NCBI GenBank assembly: GCA_030844895.1
Contig: CM061227.1
Coordinates: 3,373,153 to 3,437,152, forward strand
Direction of reading: 5' to 3'
Length of the DNA: 64,000 bases
Source of the DNA: Ambrosia x helenae
Taxonomy: Eukaryota > Streptophyta > Magnoliopsida > Asterales > Asteraceae
The position numbers and the translations under genes are program-made. Of the stretch, positions 31,690 through 42,961 are shown one piece after another; within the stretch, counting starts at the first letter, position 1; each line of letters begins with the position of its first letter. The notes beneath the pieces are model-generated. The model worked only from the letters and a program-made list of their open reading frames with translations, ran no database searches and was not told the origin of the DNA.

Positions 31690-31925
31690 TTTGTACCTTT
31701 GGCTTTTGATACCTTTGGCTCATTGGCACCGGAGGCTACCCGTTTCCTGACCAGGGTCCAGCGGGTTATTCACAGTAGTGTCTCGGCTCCGGGTGGACAT
31801 GGTTATGTTTTTAGTAGATTAGGATTTGCTATCCAGAAAGGGGTGGCGGCGCAGCTTGTTGCCCTACCCGCTATCTTAATGTAATTTTCTTTTCTTTGTC
31901 CTGGAATGAATTTTCTAGTTTAAAG

Positions 31926-31960
<35 letters not shown>
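31318..31960 (+). mobile_element. 5'-inverted LINE insertion (twin-priming structure)
   Basis: The right part (about 31688-31960) is a sense 3' end of the LINE family at 17291, coding FVPLAFDTFGSLAPEA to LPAILM and ending in about 33 A. The left part (31318-31687) is the adjoining upstream piece in the opposite orientation, coding on the minus strand from the KELPGFKYRHDW region to QHVFVPLAFDT. A 27-bp segment (GTTTTTGTACCTTTGGC...) is present at both ends of the inverted part. The whole is bounded by AAATTACTATA (31307-31317 and 31959-31969, the latter sharing its first As with the tail). One flanking duplication around both parts means a single insertion event. Confidence 0.88.
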
Positions 31961-31963
<3 letters not shown>

Positions 31964-32033
31964 ACTATATGCCAAAAATATTTGGAGCTACACTTATTAT
32001 TCCAACAGTCGCCCATATTTGAATGATTTGAAC

Positions 32034-32036
<3 letters not shown>

Positions 32037-32081
<45 letters not shown>

Positions 32082-32174
32082 GGCAAATTTCTTCTCCTTG
32101 TGGGAATTGAATCCATGACCTCCCCTTATGTGTTCCTAGAAGCTTTGCTTCTACCATTGGGCCACCAACCCCAA
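32037..32174 (-). mobile_element. tRNA-derived SINE with 18-bp target duplication
   Basis: On the minus strand the unit starts GGTTGGTGGCCCAATGGTAG (A box), has a B box GTCATGGATTCAATTCCCAC, and ends in about 42 A (poly-T at 32037-32078 on the plus strand). A perfect 18-bp duplication TTGAATGATTTGAACGAT flanks it (32019-32036 and 32175-32192). The long tail and perfect duplication suggest a recent insertion. Confidence 0.93.
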
Positions 32175-32192
32175 TTGAATGATTTGAACGAT

Positions 32193-32658
32193 ATAATATG
32201 CACTACTAAGCTAGCGTTTACGCCCAATGATCACAGGCATGTCACTTGTGATTCTGCGAATGAAGTGATGCTGTTAAGGGACACCAGTCCACCACTAGTT
32301 GAATTCGATGCAAAAAGCATTAAATGACCCGGAAATTTTGACACTGAGTTGTTATAAGTTCGAGCATCGGAAAAAACTAATAGCATTGGAAAAAATTTGT
32401 GACTCCGCCACTGGAACTCACTATAAGCTCTTCTCTTAATTTCTCTTTACGCTTTGTATAAAGACTAAATTGTTCGCCCGCTAGGAATTTAAGTGCTCCA
32501 GCTTCATTATGCCGATGAGTTGCTGATAGGTTGTGAAAGAACCTTCTTAGCAACTTCTGCTTGCTCAGCTATTTTTAATACATAGATGGACCATCAATCA
32601 GTCGCGTCCATGGTGACTGTATCCACTTGAGCCACTACCATTGAATAAAGTCCCTTCT
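32193..32658. other. region without a supported gene
   Basis: Mixed-composition sequence, somewhat less AT-rich than its surroundings. It may belong with the ORF at 32659 as part of an old gene fragment; no open frame longer than about 40 codons was found. Confidence 0.35.
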
Positions 32659-33117
32659 TCATATGAAATGGTCCGAATTACTCATGCAACAATCGTTCTT
32701 TTCCGAACTTTCGGCTATTCTTTTGAAAACTTCCATAACCCCAAACACGACTTCTTTGTCGTGATTTGGAGCTTGCCTAGAAATTCCACCCGGTGCTAAC
32801 ATGCAAAGGTACTTTGTGTCATAAAATCTTGTTGACAAAGCGAAGCCCAAAGAGCGTAAAGTTATCAGTATCTTCTCCCGCCTAGCGAGCACCATGGCTT
32901 CCAGTTGAGGGTAATAACATGCATACTTTGTTAGCAACACTAATCGGGTTAGTAAACTGTTGCGTGCAATGCTTGCAAACCCACACTTTTGAACCACCAA
33001 CATTCTTGCTATACCCAGCAGTCCAGCACATACAAAATCAATAGCAGGTTCGACATGGCAGCGTGCAGCAGTGGTATGGTATAATCGACTGTAACAAATA
33101 ACAGTCTTGGGGACCAT
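32659..33117 (-). CDS. unrecognised 152-codon ORF
   Basis: An open frame of 152 codons in an AT-rich region. It contains DFVCAGLLGIARMLVVQKCG, LLTKYACYYPQLEAM and KEVVFGVMEVFKRIAE, with a helical, mixed hydrophobic look. I do not recognise a family. It lies on the same strand as the small membrane protein gene, about 540 bp past its stop. It might be a displaced exon or a fragment of a decayed gene. No splice partner could be fitted. Confidence 0.3.
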   Translation of the reverse strand: MVPKTVICYSRLYHTTAARCHVEPAIDFVCAGLLGIARMLVVQKCGFASIARNSLLTRLVLLTKYACYYPQLEAMVLARREKILITLRSLGFALSTRFYDTKYLCMLAPGGISRQAPNHDKEVVFGVMEVFKRIAESSEKNDCCMSNSDHFI

Positions 33118-33653
33118 AAGCCACTTTCGTAGAATAGTTCAAAGACAACTCGATATAAATTCTCTCCTAACATGGTGAAAGGTTATTATGCTCACAAAAA
33201 GCGAAGTGCCAGTTCCAAGTAGGGGTGTTTATTATGATCGCGAAACCACCCAAACATGACTCGTATGCCCTTTCAGGTTTTGTGCCCTCAGAAGTCCATA
33301 AAAACAGAAAATGATACAGAACATGCAAGCAAAATAAAAACAAGTACATCAATATAACTAGGAGCAAAATGCATAATATATAGAAACAAATAGAATGAAA
33401 CCAGAAGCAGAACCATTGATTTCCACCAAAAATCTAAACCAACGGTCATTCTTGTCTCTCTGTTCCTCAACATGACTCGTATACCCTAAGCAGAACCATC
33501 AAAATCTTCTTGTGAGTCGATAAAAACCTAAAGAAAAATCGTATAAGAGGACTAAAGATTTGTTGGTCTGACTAAATCGTCGGGTTATTTTTTTTTCTCA
33601 TCAACATTTGTCTTTGTGACAATCAAGTTTCCGAATTTTCAACATTTTCCTAA

Positions 33654-35110
33654 TTACCACTTGAACGGTTTTGACCATTGACTTTCTACAGTTGACTCCG
33701 GCTCCGGCTCAGGACTAGGGCTAATGGCAGGTCTTTCGGAATCAAGAATATCAGGAGCAGATGGAAGTTCAGTATGTTTCTTATCTTTTTTTGTTGCATC
33801 TTTCTTTCTAGGTCGGGTAAATATGTATGCTGCAAAAGAAAAAAACTTCCGTTAACTGGCCATGTTCTGTTAGAATAAGTGAAACCTTTAACCCAATGAC
33901 TAAAAATAACAGAGATTACTTTATTAATTATTACACTGTTCAGGTTGGGCTGCCATTATCAATATAAAATTAAACAAAAAAGATAATACAGAAGCATCTA
34001 TATTCATACAATAACGATAAAAGAAAACGTATCATATCAAATTTCGGCCATTGTATGCATTTCAAAAACCTTTAGGCTACATCCTATCCGCTTGGCCTAT
34101 TAAATTTATAGCTATGATTTGAGGTAAAACATAGCCTAAAGCCCTAAATCAATCTGTTCATAAGTATAGGGGCTGAAACTGCAAACCTATAGTCCTAGCA
34201 AAGGGTTTTTGTTGTTCAGTAAAAACTTTCTATCATCGGTATTCAAAGCAACGTTTAGTTGCTATGGTCATGTCTACAACTTTTAAAGACTTTAAAGATT
34301 AAAAGCAATGCTTATAATTACTTCATATGATTCTAATTTTTAATTTTTAATTTTTGGTAATAGTTAGTTTGCTAGCCTAAATATAACTGCCAAATGAACT
34401 AAATCGTTGCAAATGAACTGATAAACATTAAAAGCTAGAAAACTATATAAATTCACGCTTTTCTCTCACAATATTGAGGATCCCTGGACCATAACTAACA
34501 ATAAGCATGGTTTAAAAAGGCTGTCTGAGGCTCGCCTCGAGGCTTTCCGATGCGGTGAGGCTGTGAGGCGAGGCGTTGAGGCTTAAGCCTCACCACCTAA
34601 GTCAAAATTGGGTCTAGGTGGTGAAAATTGGTTCAAGTCGGGTCAAAAATTGTACTTGGAACGAGTTCTCACCTCAAAATCCAACCAAAACACACCTGCC
34701 CCTCTACCTTGATTCGAATTAGACTCAATTGATGACATCTATAGGGTGGCAGGCGAGGCTATGTCGTGATTACAATTTACAACCACAAAATGATGAATTG
34801 TTCGATTCAATTGGTTGGATTAGAAGTCAGCTTGTTCACGTTTGGAAGAAAAGAGGGAGAGGAGAGAAAACAACGTATATAAAAGGTGGCATTAGGGTTT
34901 TTATTAACTTTTGGTATTTTTACATTTAACCCCCTCAATGTTCACTAGTTTACATTTGGTCTCCAAACTTAAGTTAAAGATTAAAATGCTATTAAAACTT
35001 AAAATGCTATTAAAAATGCTATTAAAACTATTTTATGATGTTTGTTTCATTACTAAATTAGATTTTATAATATTCATGATGTTTTGTTTTATATTATATT
35101 GTATTTTATG

Positions 35111-35142
<32 letters not shown>

Positions 35143-36798
35143 ATTTTTAATGATGTTTTGAGGCTTACGCCTCGGTCCGCCTCGAGGCTTACGCCTCGTG
35201 AGGCTAACAGACAACACCTCGAGGCCCCTTTTTAAACCTTGATCATAAGTTTCTATAGACTTACACAACTAGTATATTAGAGACAAAGTGAAAGCTTATT
35301 GCCACCAATTATAAATAACTTTTAGCATATGCTGTAATTGATGCTTCATATTTGGTCTTGATGGCATTTCTGTAAATGGAATTTAAATAGATATTTTTCC
35401 TTATTTGGTTTCTTCCTATTAGGTATATACAACCTTATGTACCGAGGAGCGTACTTAGAGAAAGGGAAGGCCCCACCTAAACCCCACAAACAAGTAAACA
35501 ACTGCAAGGAGAGCTGCGTGATCAGGCCAAATGTGAAGCGAGTGCCTAGATCTATGGTTCTCATGCGTTTATATGGTTCAAACAATGCGTATCACAGTTC
35601 AAACAATGCGTACATGTGTTTATATGGTTCTCATTTTAAGATTAGTTTTGTAATGAACGATCCTCTATATAACGTAAGGATTAAAAAATCTTGATAAAAG
35701 AAGACTAAGAACTAGAGTGATGATGTACTTAAGGAATGATACTCGTGATCAAGATTAAAAGTAAACATATGAAATTTTGAATCTGCATAGGATCACCAAG
35801 ATTGACAAAATTAAACATCTTGTGATTACATAATCTTCTCTATATATGGCAAACATGCTTAAAAAAGAAAATTATCAGACACTAAATATGGAAGCGCAAA
35901 TTTTGTATGTAAAGTCTATGGAAATAGTTTAACACCCCTTAACTTTATCTCCTTTAATTCTTATTAACATCTTAACTTAGGGCCACTTGAATGCCCCTTA
36001 AGACAGGAAGGTTAAAATGCCACCTCACTGTTAACATTATTCGTGTTAAGGTACACCCCATGGCCTAATAAGTATAGTACAATGTTAACTTAAACTTGCC
36101 AATTCTCCAAAGAAGCTTGCAATTAACCAACTTTTTCCAGCTAACTTTTAACACATTCATTAACAGTTATAATTATGGATTACATGCAACATGAATTGCC
36201 TCCTAATGGGTGTTCACAATCTGGCTCAACAGGTTTTGACGAAAACTTTGGACCGAATTCTTAACTATATGGTTTCCAGAAAAGACAGACCAAACAAGTT
36301 GGGTGGGTCGGCTAGACCGCCCGGTTTTAACAGTTCGGTGGATTAACAGTCTTGAACAAGTAAACAACGGGATTTAGATTATAGTAACACTATGCTAGAA
36401 GCCTAGAAACATACAAAGCTTAGGCAACCATAAACCGGACTTTTGGATCTCAAATCGGCCGACTCGCTTCTGTTTGGACGGTCTCGATCAATTTCTTACA
36501 ACTTCCGAACACCTCTATATAGACAACTTAACTACCAATGTGATGAGATCATTATATCTTCACAAGCTTAAATTGATTGCCTAAATGCAACCGTAATTAC
36601 AATCTTTAATTACTAGCATTATACTAAAAACATCAACGAAACATAAAAAAGGGGGAAAAATTATGCCCTAATATTATTATTATTATTTCTTATAATCATC
36701 AAAGCCAAAGCCTATGATCACAGTTAAAATCAAATTCTACCAAAACCCTGTTTAAATTTCATCAAAACATATAAAATTTAAGTAATTAATTGTAACAA

Positions 36799-36834
<36 letters not shown>

Positions 36835-36976
36835 ATGCAAAGTAAATAGATACACACAGACCTCCAAGAGCGAGATTAGATATTAGAAGTATACGCCAGA
36901 CAAATTTATAACCTCGTACGACAGATTCCTTAGGTTGTTGCGGTGGTTGTAGTGACGGCGGTGGTTGTCGTTCCAT
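33654..36976 (-). CDS. small single-pass membrane protein, two exons
   Basis: Exon 1 is 36976-36862 and exon 2 is 33829-33654. Donor GGAG|GTCTGTG and acceptor TTTTGCAG|CATAC join in phase, giving NLALG-AYIFTRPRKKD and a 96-residue protein. It has a Pro/Gln-rich N terminus (MERQPPPSLQPPQQP), the segment GYKFVWRILLISNLALGAYI spanning the membrane, a basic stretch (RPRKKDATKKDKK) and a Pro/Glu-rich tail (SPSPEPEPES). I recall a family of uncharacterised plant proteins with a similar YKFVWR...SNLALGAY anchor. In that family I recall a longer C terminus, so a further exon is possible: the final TGG|TAA overlaps a GTAATT donor-like sequence. Function unknown. The intron is 3.03 kb. Confidence 0.7.
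34510..35243. repeat. fold-back element with GAGGCTTACGCCTC motifs, in intron
   Basis: The left end GGTTTAAAAAGGCTGTCTGA and the right end (reversed) GGTTTAAAAAGGGGCC begin alike. Both arms are packed with GAGGC/GCCTC palindromes such as GAGGCTTACGCCTC, forming an extended inverted repeat around an AT-rich centre with a TA microsatellite (35110-35139). No clear target-site duplication. It lies inside the 3-kb intron of the membrane protein gene. Confidence 0.55.
36801..36831. repeat. (AT)n microsatellite
   Basis: About 15 AT dinucleotides just inside the first intron of the membrane protein gene. It generates a spurious YIYIYI extension if the donor site is ignored. Confidence 0.9.
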
Positions 36977-37689
36977 TGAATATTCGGCGACGGTCGTTGT
37001 TGCGGCAGCGACGACTGCTGCTGCTATTATTATCTTTTACGTTTTTCTCGTGGGCTAATTCGGCCCAAAATTTTATTTGTGGATATTTTTTATGGACTCG
37101 GGTCCTAATTTACCATCTTAGGCATGTTAGGCTCTCCTTATTTTTCACCTATCGGTAATTTATTACTTTTTCAAAAAGTTAATAAGGTAAATGAAGTATT
37201 TTAGAAAGTGATTTTTAACTTCTACTTATGAGTTTTTTATAACATGGAAAAGGCTTTTTAAAAAGTAAGAGAAATATAACTTTTCAAAACTACTTATACT
37301 TTTTGTGAAAAGTCATAAGTAGCTCTCAAAAATTTTTACCCAAACACCATCTTAAATGGAGTTTTTTTATTTCTATAAAAGACCAACATATTTTAATTTC
37401 TATGGATAAACAATCCATTATCATTATCTTGCTCTCTCGTACATTTTTCACTTTTCGATCATTCTGTTTCTCTCGCTTGTTTCAGACTCTCTATTCTTTA
37501 CAATATTAGGGTTTGTTGCAAGATCACCTTGATCTTGTATATGGTATTGCTCTTCGTGTATTGTGTTGTGATTATCTTGTATAATCACTTGAGTGTTGAG
37601 AGTTTTCTTTGTAGTGAGGTTTTGATTGTATTTGTTTGATACAGATTTGTTGTTCTTGACTATTTAGATAATAAAGTCGGTCTGTGTTG

Positions 37690-38159
37690 ACTATTTTGAC
37701 AGAACTGTGCCTCTGTCCAAACGCATCAGTTTCTTGCAAATCAACAACATAGAACTCACCGTCCTCGCTACCTTCCCCAATCCACCTATCGGGCCTGTTG
37801 TTGAAGGAAGCATTGTAAACCATGGCTGTCATCTCATCGAACTGAAATCTTTCCACATTATTATTCGGCACCTGCTCCATCCCGCCTGTACAGAAACTAT
37901 TGAACGCTTCCTGCAGGCTGCACGTTTTATTAGCATCCAAAGAAAACACAGTCGGCCATTTGTCCTCCAAAGTTTTATCGCCTATCCAGTGATCAATCCA
38001 AAATCTGATGCTTTTCCCGTTGCCTACACGCCCCTTAAAACATAGACATAACTTTCGGTCTCGAAAGCTGAAGGAGTTAATGAAAGTCGCAATCGATTTC
38101 CAACACCCCGATATGTTATTCTTAACCGAAAAAAATACCCCTATACTCCTTACGATCAT
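37690..38159 (-). pseudogene. LINE polyprotein fragment
   Basis: The minus-strand frame contains GCWKSIATFINSF, GRVGNGKSIRFWIDHWIGDK and FSLDANKTCSLQEAF. This is the region of plant L1-type LINEs between reverse transcriptase and the C-terminal zinc-binding domain, where GNGxxxxFWxDxW is conserved. It is truncated at both ends and has no tail, so it is a remnant. Confidence 0.75.
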
Positions 38160-38782
38160 GAAACTCTTCTACAAAAATTGTATTAATTATTTAACATCAA
38201 GGTATATATATAGAAGTATATATGCGTCTATTATATATGCTAAACTTAGAAATGCTTATTAATCGTAATTTTATGTGTGTAACCTCGTTTTACCATTCTT
38301 TCAAATTCACTTCCTATTCTATTTGTTAATCCATGTTTTTAATAGATGAGAATAGAGTATTAGAGGTTTCATCTTTTTGAGACTCCAGCTGAACCTATCC
38401 AATTCTTGTACATACAAAATCCATCTCTTTTCATGACCCAAGCCTCTACATGAATACATGACATATAATAACTAAATGAACAAAGTGAAGCTAATTAGCA
38501 CATCACATTAATAAACTAGACAAGTAAAAACATCCATCAATAATATTAATTTCACAATCTTACAAAACATATGGTTTACATACCAATTAATTAACTTATG
38601 GGACTTTTAATTTATTATTCCACCTTTGGAATTATTTTTCACTCAAAGTCCTTAGCACACAATTGTGGTCTAACTAAATCCTATCTTATCTAAGCATATT
38701 AAAATTCTCAATATAGAAAACATGTAGAAAATTAAACCAAAAATAGTACTGCCGGTTATTATAATAATTTAAAAAAATGAGG
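38160..38782. other. region without a gene; 3' flank of the GATA factor
   Basis: AT-rich, no coding frames. The part next to 38783 should be the 3' UTR of the GATA gene. Confidence 0.4.
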
Positions 38783-40557
38783 CTAGCTACGATGAACATA
38801 GCCACAAGAGAGTGCCATTAGTAGGATAGCAGCTTCCTTCTCATCTTGCGGAAACACACGATGAAATGCCAACTTTTTGGTTAAGGTTACTAGCAATTCT
38901 TCAACACGATTCTTTCTTGTTGGAGACGATGAATATGGCAATAGAGTTGTGTTTCTTTGCTTAGAATATTGCTTTTTCTTGTACTTTGTAAAAATTCCAT
39001 TGTTTGTTACTTTCTTACGATCTTTATGCAGAATTTTTGTAGCTTTTAATGATGTTGATTTATCACTGAAAACATTTTCGTTGGTTTCCACTGCTGCGGC
39101 CGCCATCGCCATCGCCTTCCGTGCTTTCCGCTGCCGGATTCCACATGCATTGCAGAGGGACTATAAAAACAAAGATCATGGAAAATTACGTTACAAGAGT
39201 ACATGAAAATAGAGGTGACAAAATGAGCTCTTAGTTTTGCATCATTTTTCTCTTAGTGTCTAGAAATTTAAAAGGTAAAAATAATATAAAATTACAAAGT
39301 GCAATTTTCCATCTTTTGTCAATATTCATAAGTTTCAAATGAAATTTAAAAGCTCTATATACTAAAGGACACAAGAAATAAATAATCAATATGCAAGTTT
39401 TCTTATATTATAGATTTCTAATTTCTAATTTCTAATTCTGATTCTAATTTGTTTCAAGTTTTATATTTAACATTTGAGGGTTTTTTTTTTTTTTTTTTTT
39501 TTTATAGAAAAAACATGAGTTGGACCTTCTAGTTGCAGCTTATAGCGAGAAAACTTTATGATAACCCAAACTAAAAGATTATGGTTTTGACACTAATTGA
39601 GTGGGGATTTTGTAAGAGTGTGAATATACCTTAGGACCTTGCGGTCCGCTTCGCCATAAAGGAGTCTTGGTGGTATTACAATCAGAACAAACCCTAATTG
39701 AAGTATTATAATTGATAGTGTTCGAGTAGGCGGTACTTTCATCCATTGGAGACGATGTTGGTTCTTTATGATCATGATTATCTTCAAGCTTTAGATCATC
39801 CGTGGTTGATCGTAAAGTGTTTAGCTTTGTTGGATCGGTTTTCTTCATCTTTAGCATTACTCTCATCTTGGAAGACATCCACTTGAGTTGCTTTTCATCA
39901 TTCATATGATGATATGTTTCCCTCTTCCATAAAGAAAATTTAAGTCCACCATTGCCCTCCACTCTCTCTTCATCTTGGTTCTCCACATGATGATCATTGT
40001 ATGCTACTGATCTGAAACTATCATCCTACATACAATCAAGAAAGAAATGATCATAAGAAAAAAAAAAACCTTGAACTATAAAGATTCTTGGTTATTGCAC
40101 AAACACCAAGAGAAACCTTCGTGATATGAAGAAAGAAATAATAAAAGTTTCTTAATTAATTTTTTTTTTTTTTGCAGATTAATATATGATTTTCCACTGA
40201 AAAAAACAGCCAATTACAACAAGTGACACGCAGGTAAGCGATCGAGCCACAAACTTCGCTGTTACCCCTTTTTGTATTGCATAAAAAACCAAGAAAACCC
40301 TTTTCTATATTCTAAAATATTAACTCCAATTGTATTACCTCATTTTGTGATGGATGTGATTCTCTATCAAAAACTTCATCTTGATCATGGGTAGGAATAG
40401 TGTTAAAGAAAAGATGGCAAGTGAGAGAATTCGAAGATGGCGAAGCTTGGGAATTAGGGCTCAAAAATTGGTGTTCATGATGTTGATCACTAGGGATAAA
40501 GAATTGGTGATCATTGTACCGATCATTAGACGATGAATCCAAGTAAATCGTAGTCAT
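38783..40557 (-). CDS. B-class GATA transcription factor, LLM type, three exons
   Basis: Exons are 40557-40339, 40025-39630 and 39160-38783. Junctions GAG|GTAATA, TGTAG|GAT, AAG|GTATAT and TATAG|TCC are all in phase 0, giving 330 residues. The zinc finger is built across the last junction: Cys186-x2-Cys189 (CSDCNTTKTPLWRSGPQGPK) and Cys208-x2-Cys211 (SLCNACGIRQRKARKA), an 18-residue loop as in plant B-class GATA factors. Exon 2 carries LKWMSSKMRVMLKM, a motif I know from the GNC/CGA1 (GATA21/22) group. The protein ends in AILLMALSCGYVHRS, the LLM domain. Such factors act in the nucleus on chloroplast development, greening and cytokinin/light responses; that role is carried over from the family. 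Confidence 0.93.
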
Positions 40558-41569
40558 TGATCGAGTGTCAAGTAAAGTACTCCACTTTGCAGAGACTTAT
40601 ATGGGTTATACACACTTGAGTTTAAAGGGTAGTTATCGATAAGGGAATTTGCATGAGTTAAAGAAAAATGGTTACATAGATATAAGTTATATATATGTAT
40701 ATAGGGGTGTGTTTTTAGGAGTTTTGTGTGTGTTTCATATCAACCAATGAAGAAGTTTAAAGGCAAGAAAGATGCCACACAACCCTAATATATATATTGA
40801 CAAACCCTATCTGCAAATCGTTAATTCTATGCCAGATGAAAAATCAAGACAAAACATGATATATTGACAACATAAAGTTGGTGAGCCACACATACATGTA
40901 CCATTGTGATAGAAGGGTCACATGATCTATCAGATCAACTCTTATTGTTTTTTTCATCTGTATTAATTAGTTACAACAATCTTTTTGTTAATCTTTCACT
41001 TGTACGTTGTGATAAACGGTCAAAAGACTTTGACAAAAGCAATCCCAAATCGGTTGTGTCAAATATATCCTATTTACATACTTTAACAAAACCCAAATAT
41101 TGGCTATACTTAATTTTAAGAAGTTGTTAAACAACTCCTCATACGCTTTAGTGTTTCAACCAATTAAGGCGCCTGAGACTCGAGCTATCATTAAACATCT
41201 ACTTGCTTTTTACCTGAAGATATATGTCACACACAACATTGTGAGTTTACACAAAATAACCAAATTTAATGTTCAACGCCGTGCTCAAACAACCTTTCCC
41301 AAAAATATAGCCTAGGTCAAGGTTGGTCATAAAGCCCGCGGCTCGGGATTCGCTTGAAGACAGCTAGAAAAAGGTTTGCTTGCTCTATAATATATGAATT
41401 GTGTATTGTGACTAAGTTAAAGATATTAAGATATTAGTTTATATATGTATGTATATATGCATGCATGCACTCATGTATAAAAAAAAATATAAAAGTTGTA
41501 TTTTATGAGGTGAGCTTGAGCTTAACATTTCAGTTCATTAAGATAAACTAGTTGAGCTAACGCTTTTTG
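40558..41569. other. upstream region of the GATA gene
   Basis: No coding frames worth reporting. On the minus strand, AT-rich TATA-like sequence lies at about 40680-40710, within 150 bp of the ATG, and could be the core promoter. Confidence 0.4.
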
Positions 41570-41720
41570 GTGGGAAATTTGTAGGAAACTTTGTCAGAAA
41601 ATATTACCGACTAGATTTTTCAGACAAAACGCAGTTTGTCGAAAATTGGTCGGAAACACTGTTTTCTGACCAGTTTCTGACCAAAAGCTTGGTCGGAAAT
41701 ATGTCTGTTTTCTAGTAGTG
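41570..41720 (-). mobile_element. CACTA transposon terminus
   Basis: On the minus strand the sequence starts CACTACTAGAAAACAGACAT. It is followed by repeated TTTCCGACCA-type motifs (at least four within 140 bp), the terminal and subterminal layout of plant CACTA (En/Spm) elements. The opposite end was not found. Confidence 0.6.
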
Positions 41721-41892
41721 AACATAATCAACTTCAATAGCTCATAAATATGCTCAAATCATATTTTTTTACAAGAAAGCAAATTCACATTAAACACATA
41801 TAGTGTGTACACACACTTTCACTCTTTTAAGTGATGTAAAATACAGGTTTGACACAAGACCTACACATACATAGGTCTATTTTCTAGTAGTG
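41721..41892 (-). mobile_element. second CACTA-like terminus
   Basis: Another CACTACTAGAAAATAGACCT lies in the same orientation 172 bp further right and runs into the imperfect palindrome AGACCTACACATACATAGGTCT (two pieces of it). The flanks share GTAGTGAACA, and TTCACTCTTTTAAG occurs on both sides of this end, so a local duplication is likely. Confidence 0.45.
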
Positions 41893-41984
41893 AACACCTT
41901 CACTCTTTTAAGACTTGGTTTTCAACATTATAATATTTACATTAGAACTTAAGCGAGTTCTATGGTTAAAGACTAACCAACCAA

Positions 41985-42110
41985 TCAACCATACCCAATA
42001 AATCCCACAAATAGCAAGCTACAAGTAAGGTCTAGGAAGGGTGAGATGTAGGCAAACCTTACCTCTATCCTAATAATAGAGAGACTGCTTTCATAGAGAC
42101 ACTCGGCTCC
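41985..42110 (-). mobile_element. TS-like SINE fragment
   Basis: CATACCCAATAAATCCCACA, GGTGAGATGTAGGCAAACCT and TAGAGAGACTGCTTTCATAG match the layout of the SINE nested at 30756, with more of its 5' part (CACTCGGCTCC). The (CAA)n end is decayed and no target duplication was recognised. Confidence 0.5.
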
Positions 42111-42600
42111 AAAATAACCAAAGGACCAACAAACTTAGCTTAAAAAAAGGACTAAAAATCCGTGGAACAGGGAGAGAATTCTATAAACTAAAATCACGTT
42201 TCAATGAGAATCACTTGATAAAATGTTAATTCACATGTGGTTTTGTACAGTCATATGTGACTATATCCATAGAGAGTCTAATGATCAGATCCCAGGGAAT
42301 GAATACCAAAATTTATCTTTTATATCATATTTAATTTCATTTGCTCACATGTTTATGAACCAAACACATGTCGTATGGAAGGTGATTTTATAGTTAACTT
42401 CTTAACCTATTTTTTTCTTTATCATTTTAACACATGTAATTATATAGTTTTTACGGTTCTCTTCTTTCAAGTGACTCACATTTAAACATTCTCATGTATG
42501 TGTGTGCACGTGTTCCTATGTGTGTTCAAAATTTTTTACACTATTTCTAAGAAGAAACTCAAAATTTAAAATTTATAGTGAGAAATTGTTTTCTAAAACA

Positions 42601-42880
42601 TGTTGGATTAATCTAGATTTAATTATTAGTTTTTCATTAATGTTTATCAAGTTGTTAGGATTAGATAATTATAGGTATTATGTTATTATCTATTTAAGTG
42701 TCATGGTCTAGTTGGGTTAGGATTTGATAACTTGGTGATCAAGTTGTGTATAGTATAAATAGGGTTCAATACTTTGTTATTTTGTGTGGTGGTTTTATTT
42801 AATAAAAGGAAAAGAGTCGTGAGTGTGTTTCTCACAAAATCCGGTTGTTTGTTTGTGTTTATAACCCGATTGTTCCATCA
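42601..42880 (+). mobile_element. solo LTR, family 2
   Basis: A 280-bp unit runs from TGTTGGATTAATC to CCGATTGTTCCATCA and contains a TATA box (TATAAATA near 42755). AAACA flanks it on both sides (42596-42600 and 42881-42885). Its small size fits a copia-type LTR. No internal region remains. Confidence 0.78.
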
Positions 42881-42911
42881 AAACAAACAATTAACATACT
42901 AATTAAAATGC

Positions 42912-42961
42912 ATATCATATTTAATTTCATTTGCTCACATGTTTATGATCCAAGCACATGT
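42912..42961 (+). repeat. 50-bp direct repeat of 42322-42371
   Basis: ATATCATATTTAATTTCATT through CACATGT is repeated with two mismatches 590 bp apart, bracketing the solo LTR. The second copy stops exactly where the LINE fragment starts. Confidence 0.75.

Noticed and set aside
41711..41892. Idea that the two CACTA-like termini at 41720 and 41892 bound one tiny element
   Set aside because: Both point the same way, so they cannot be the two ends of one element.
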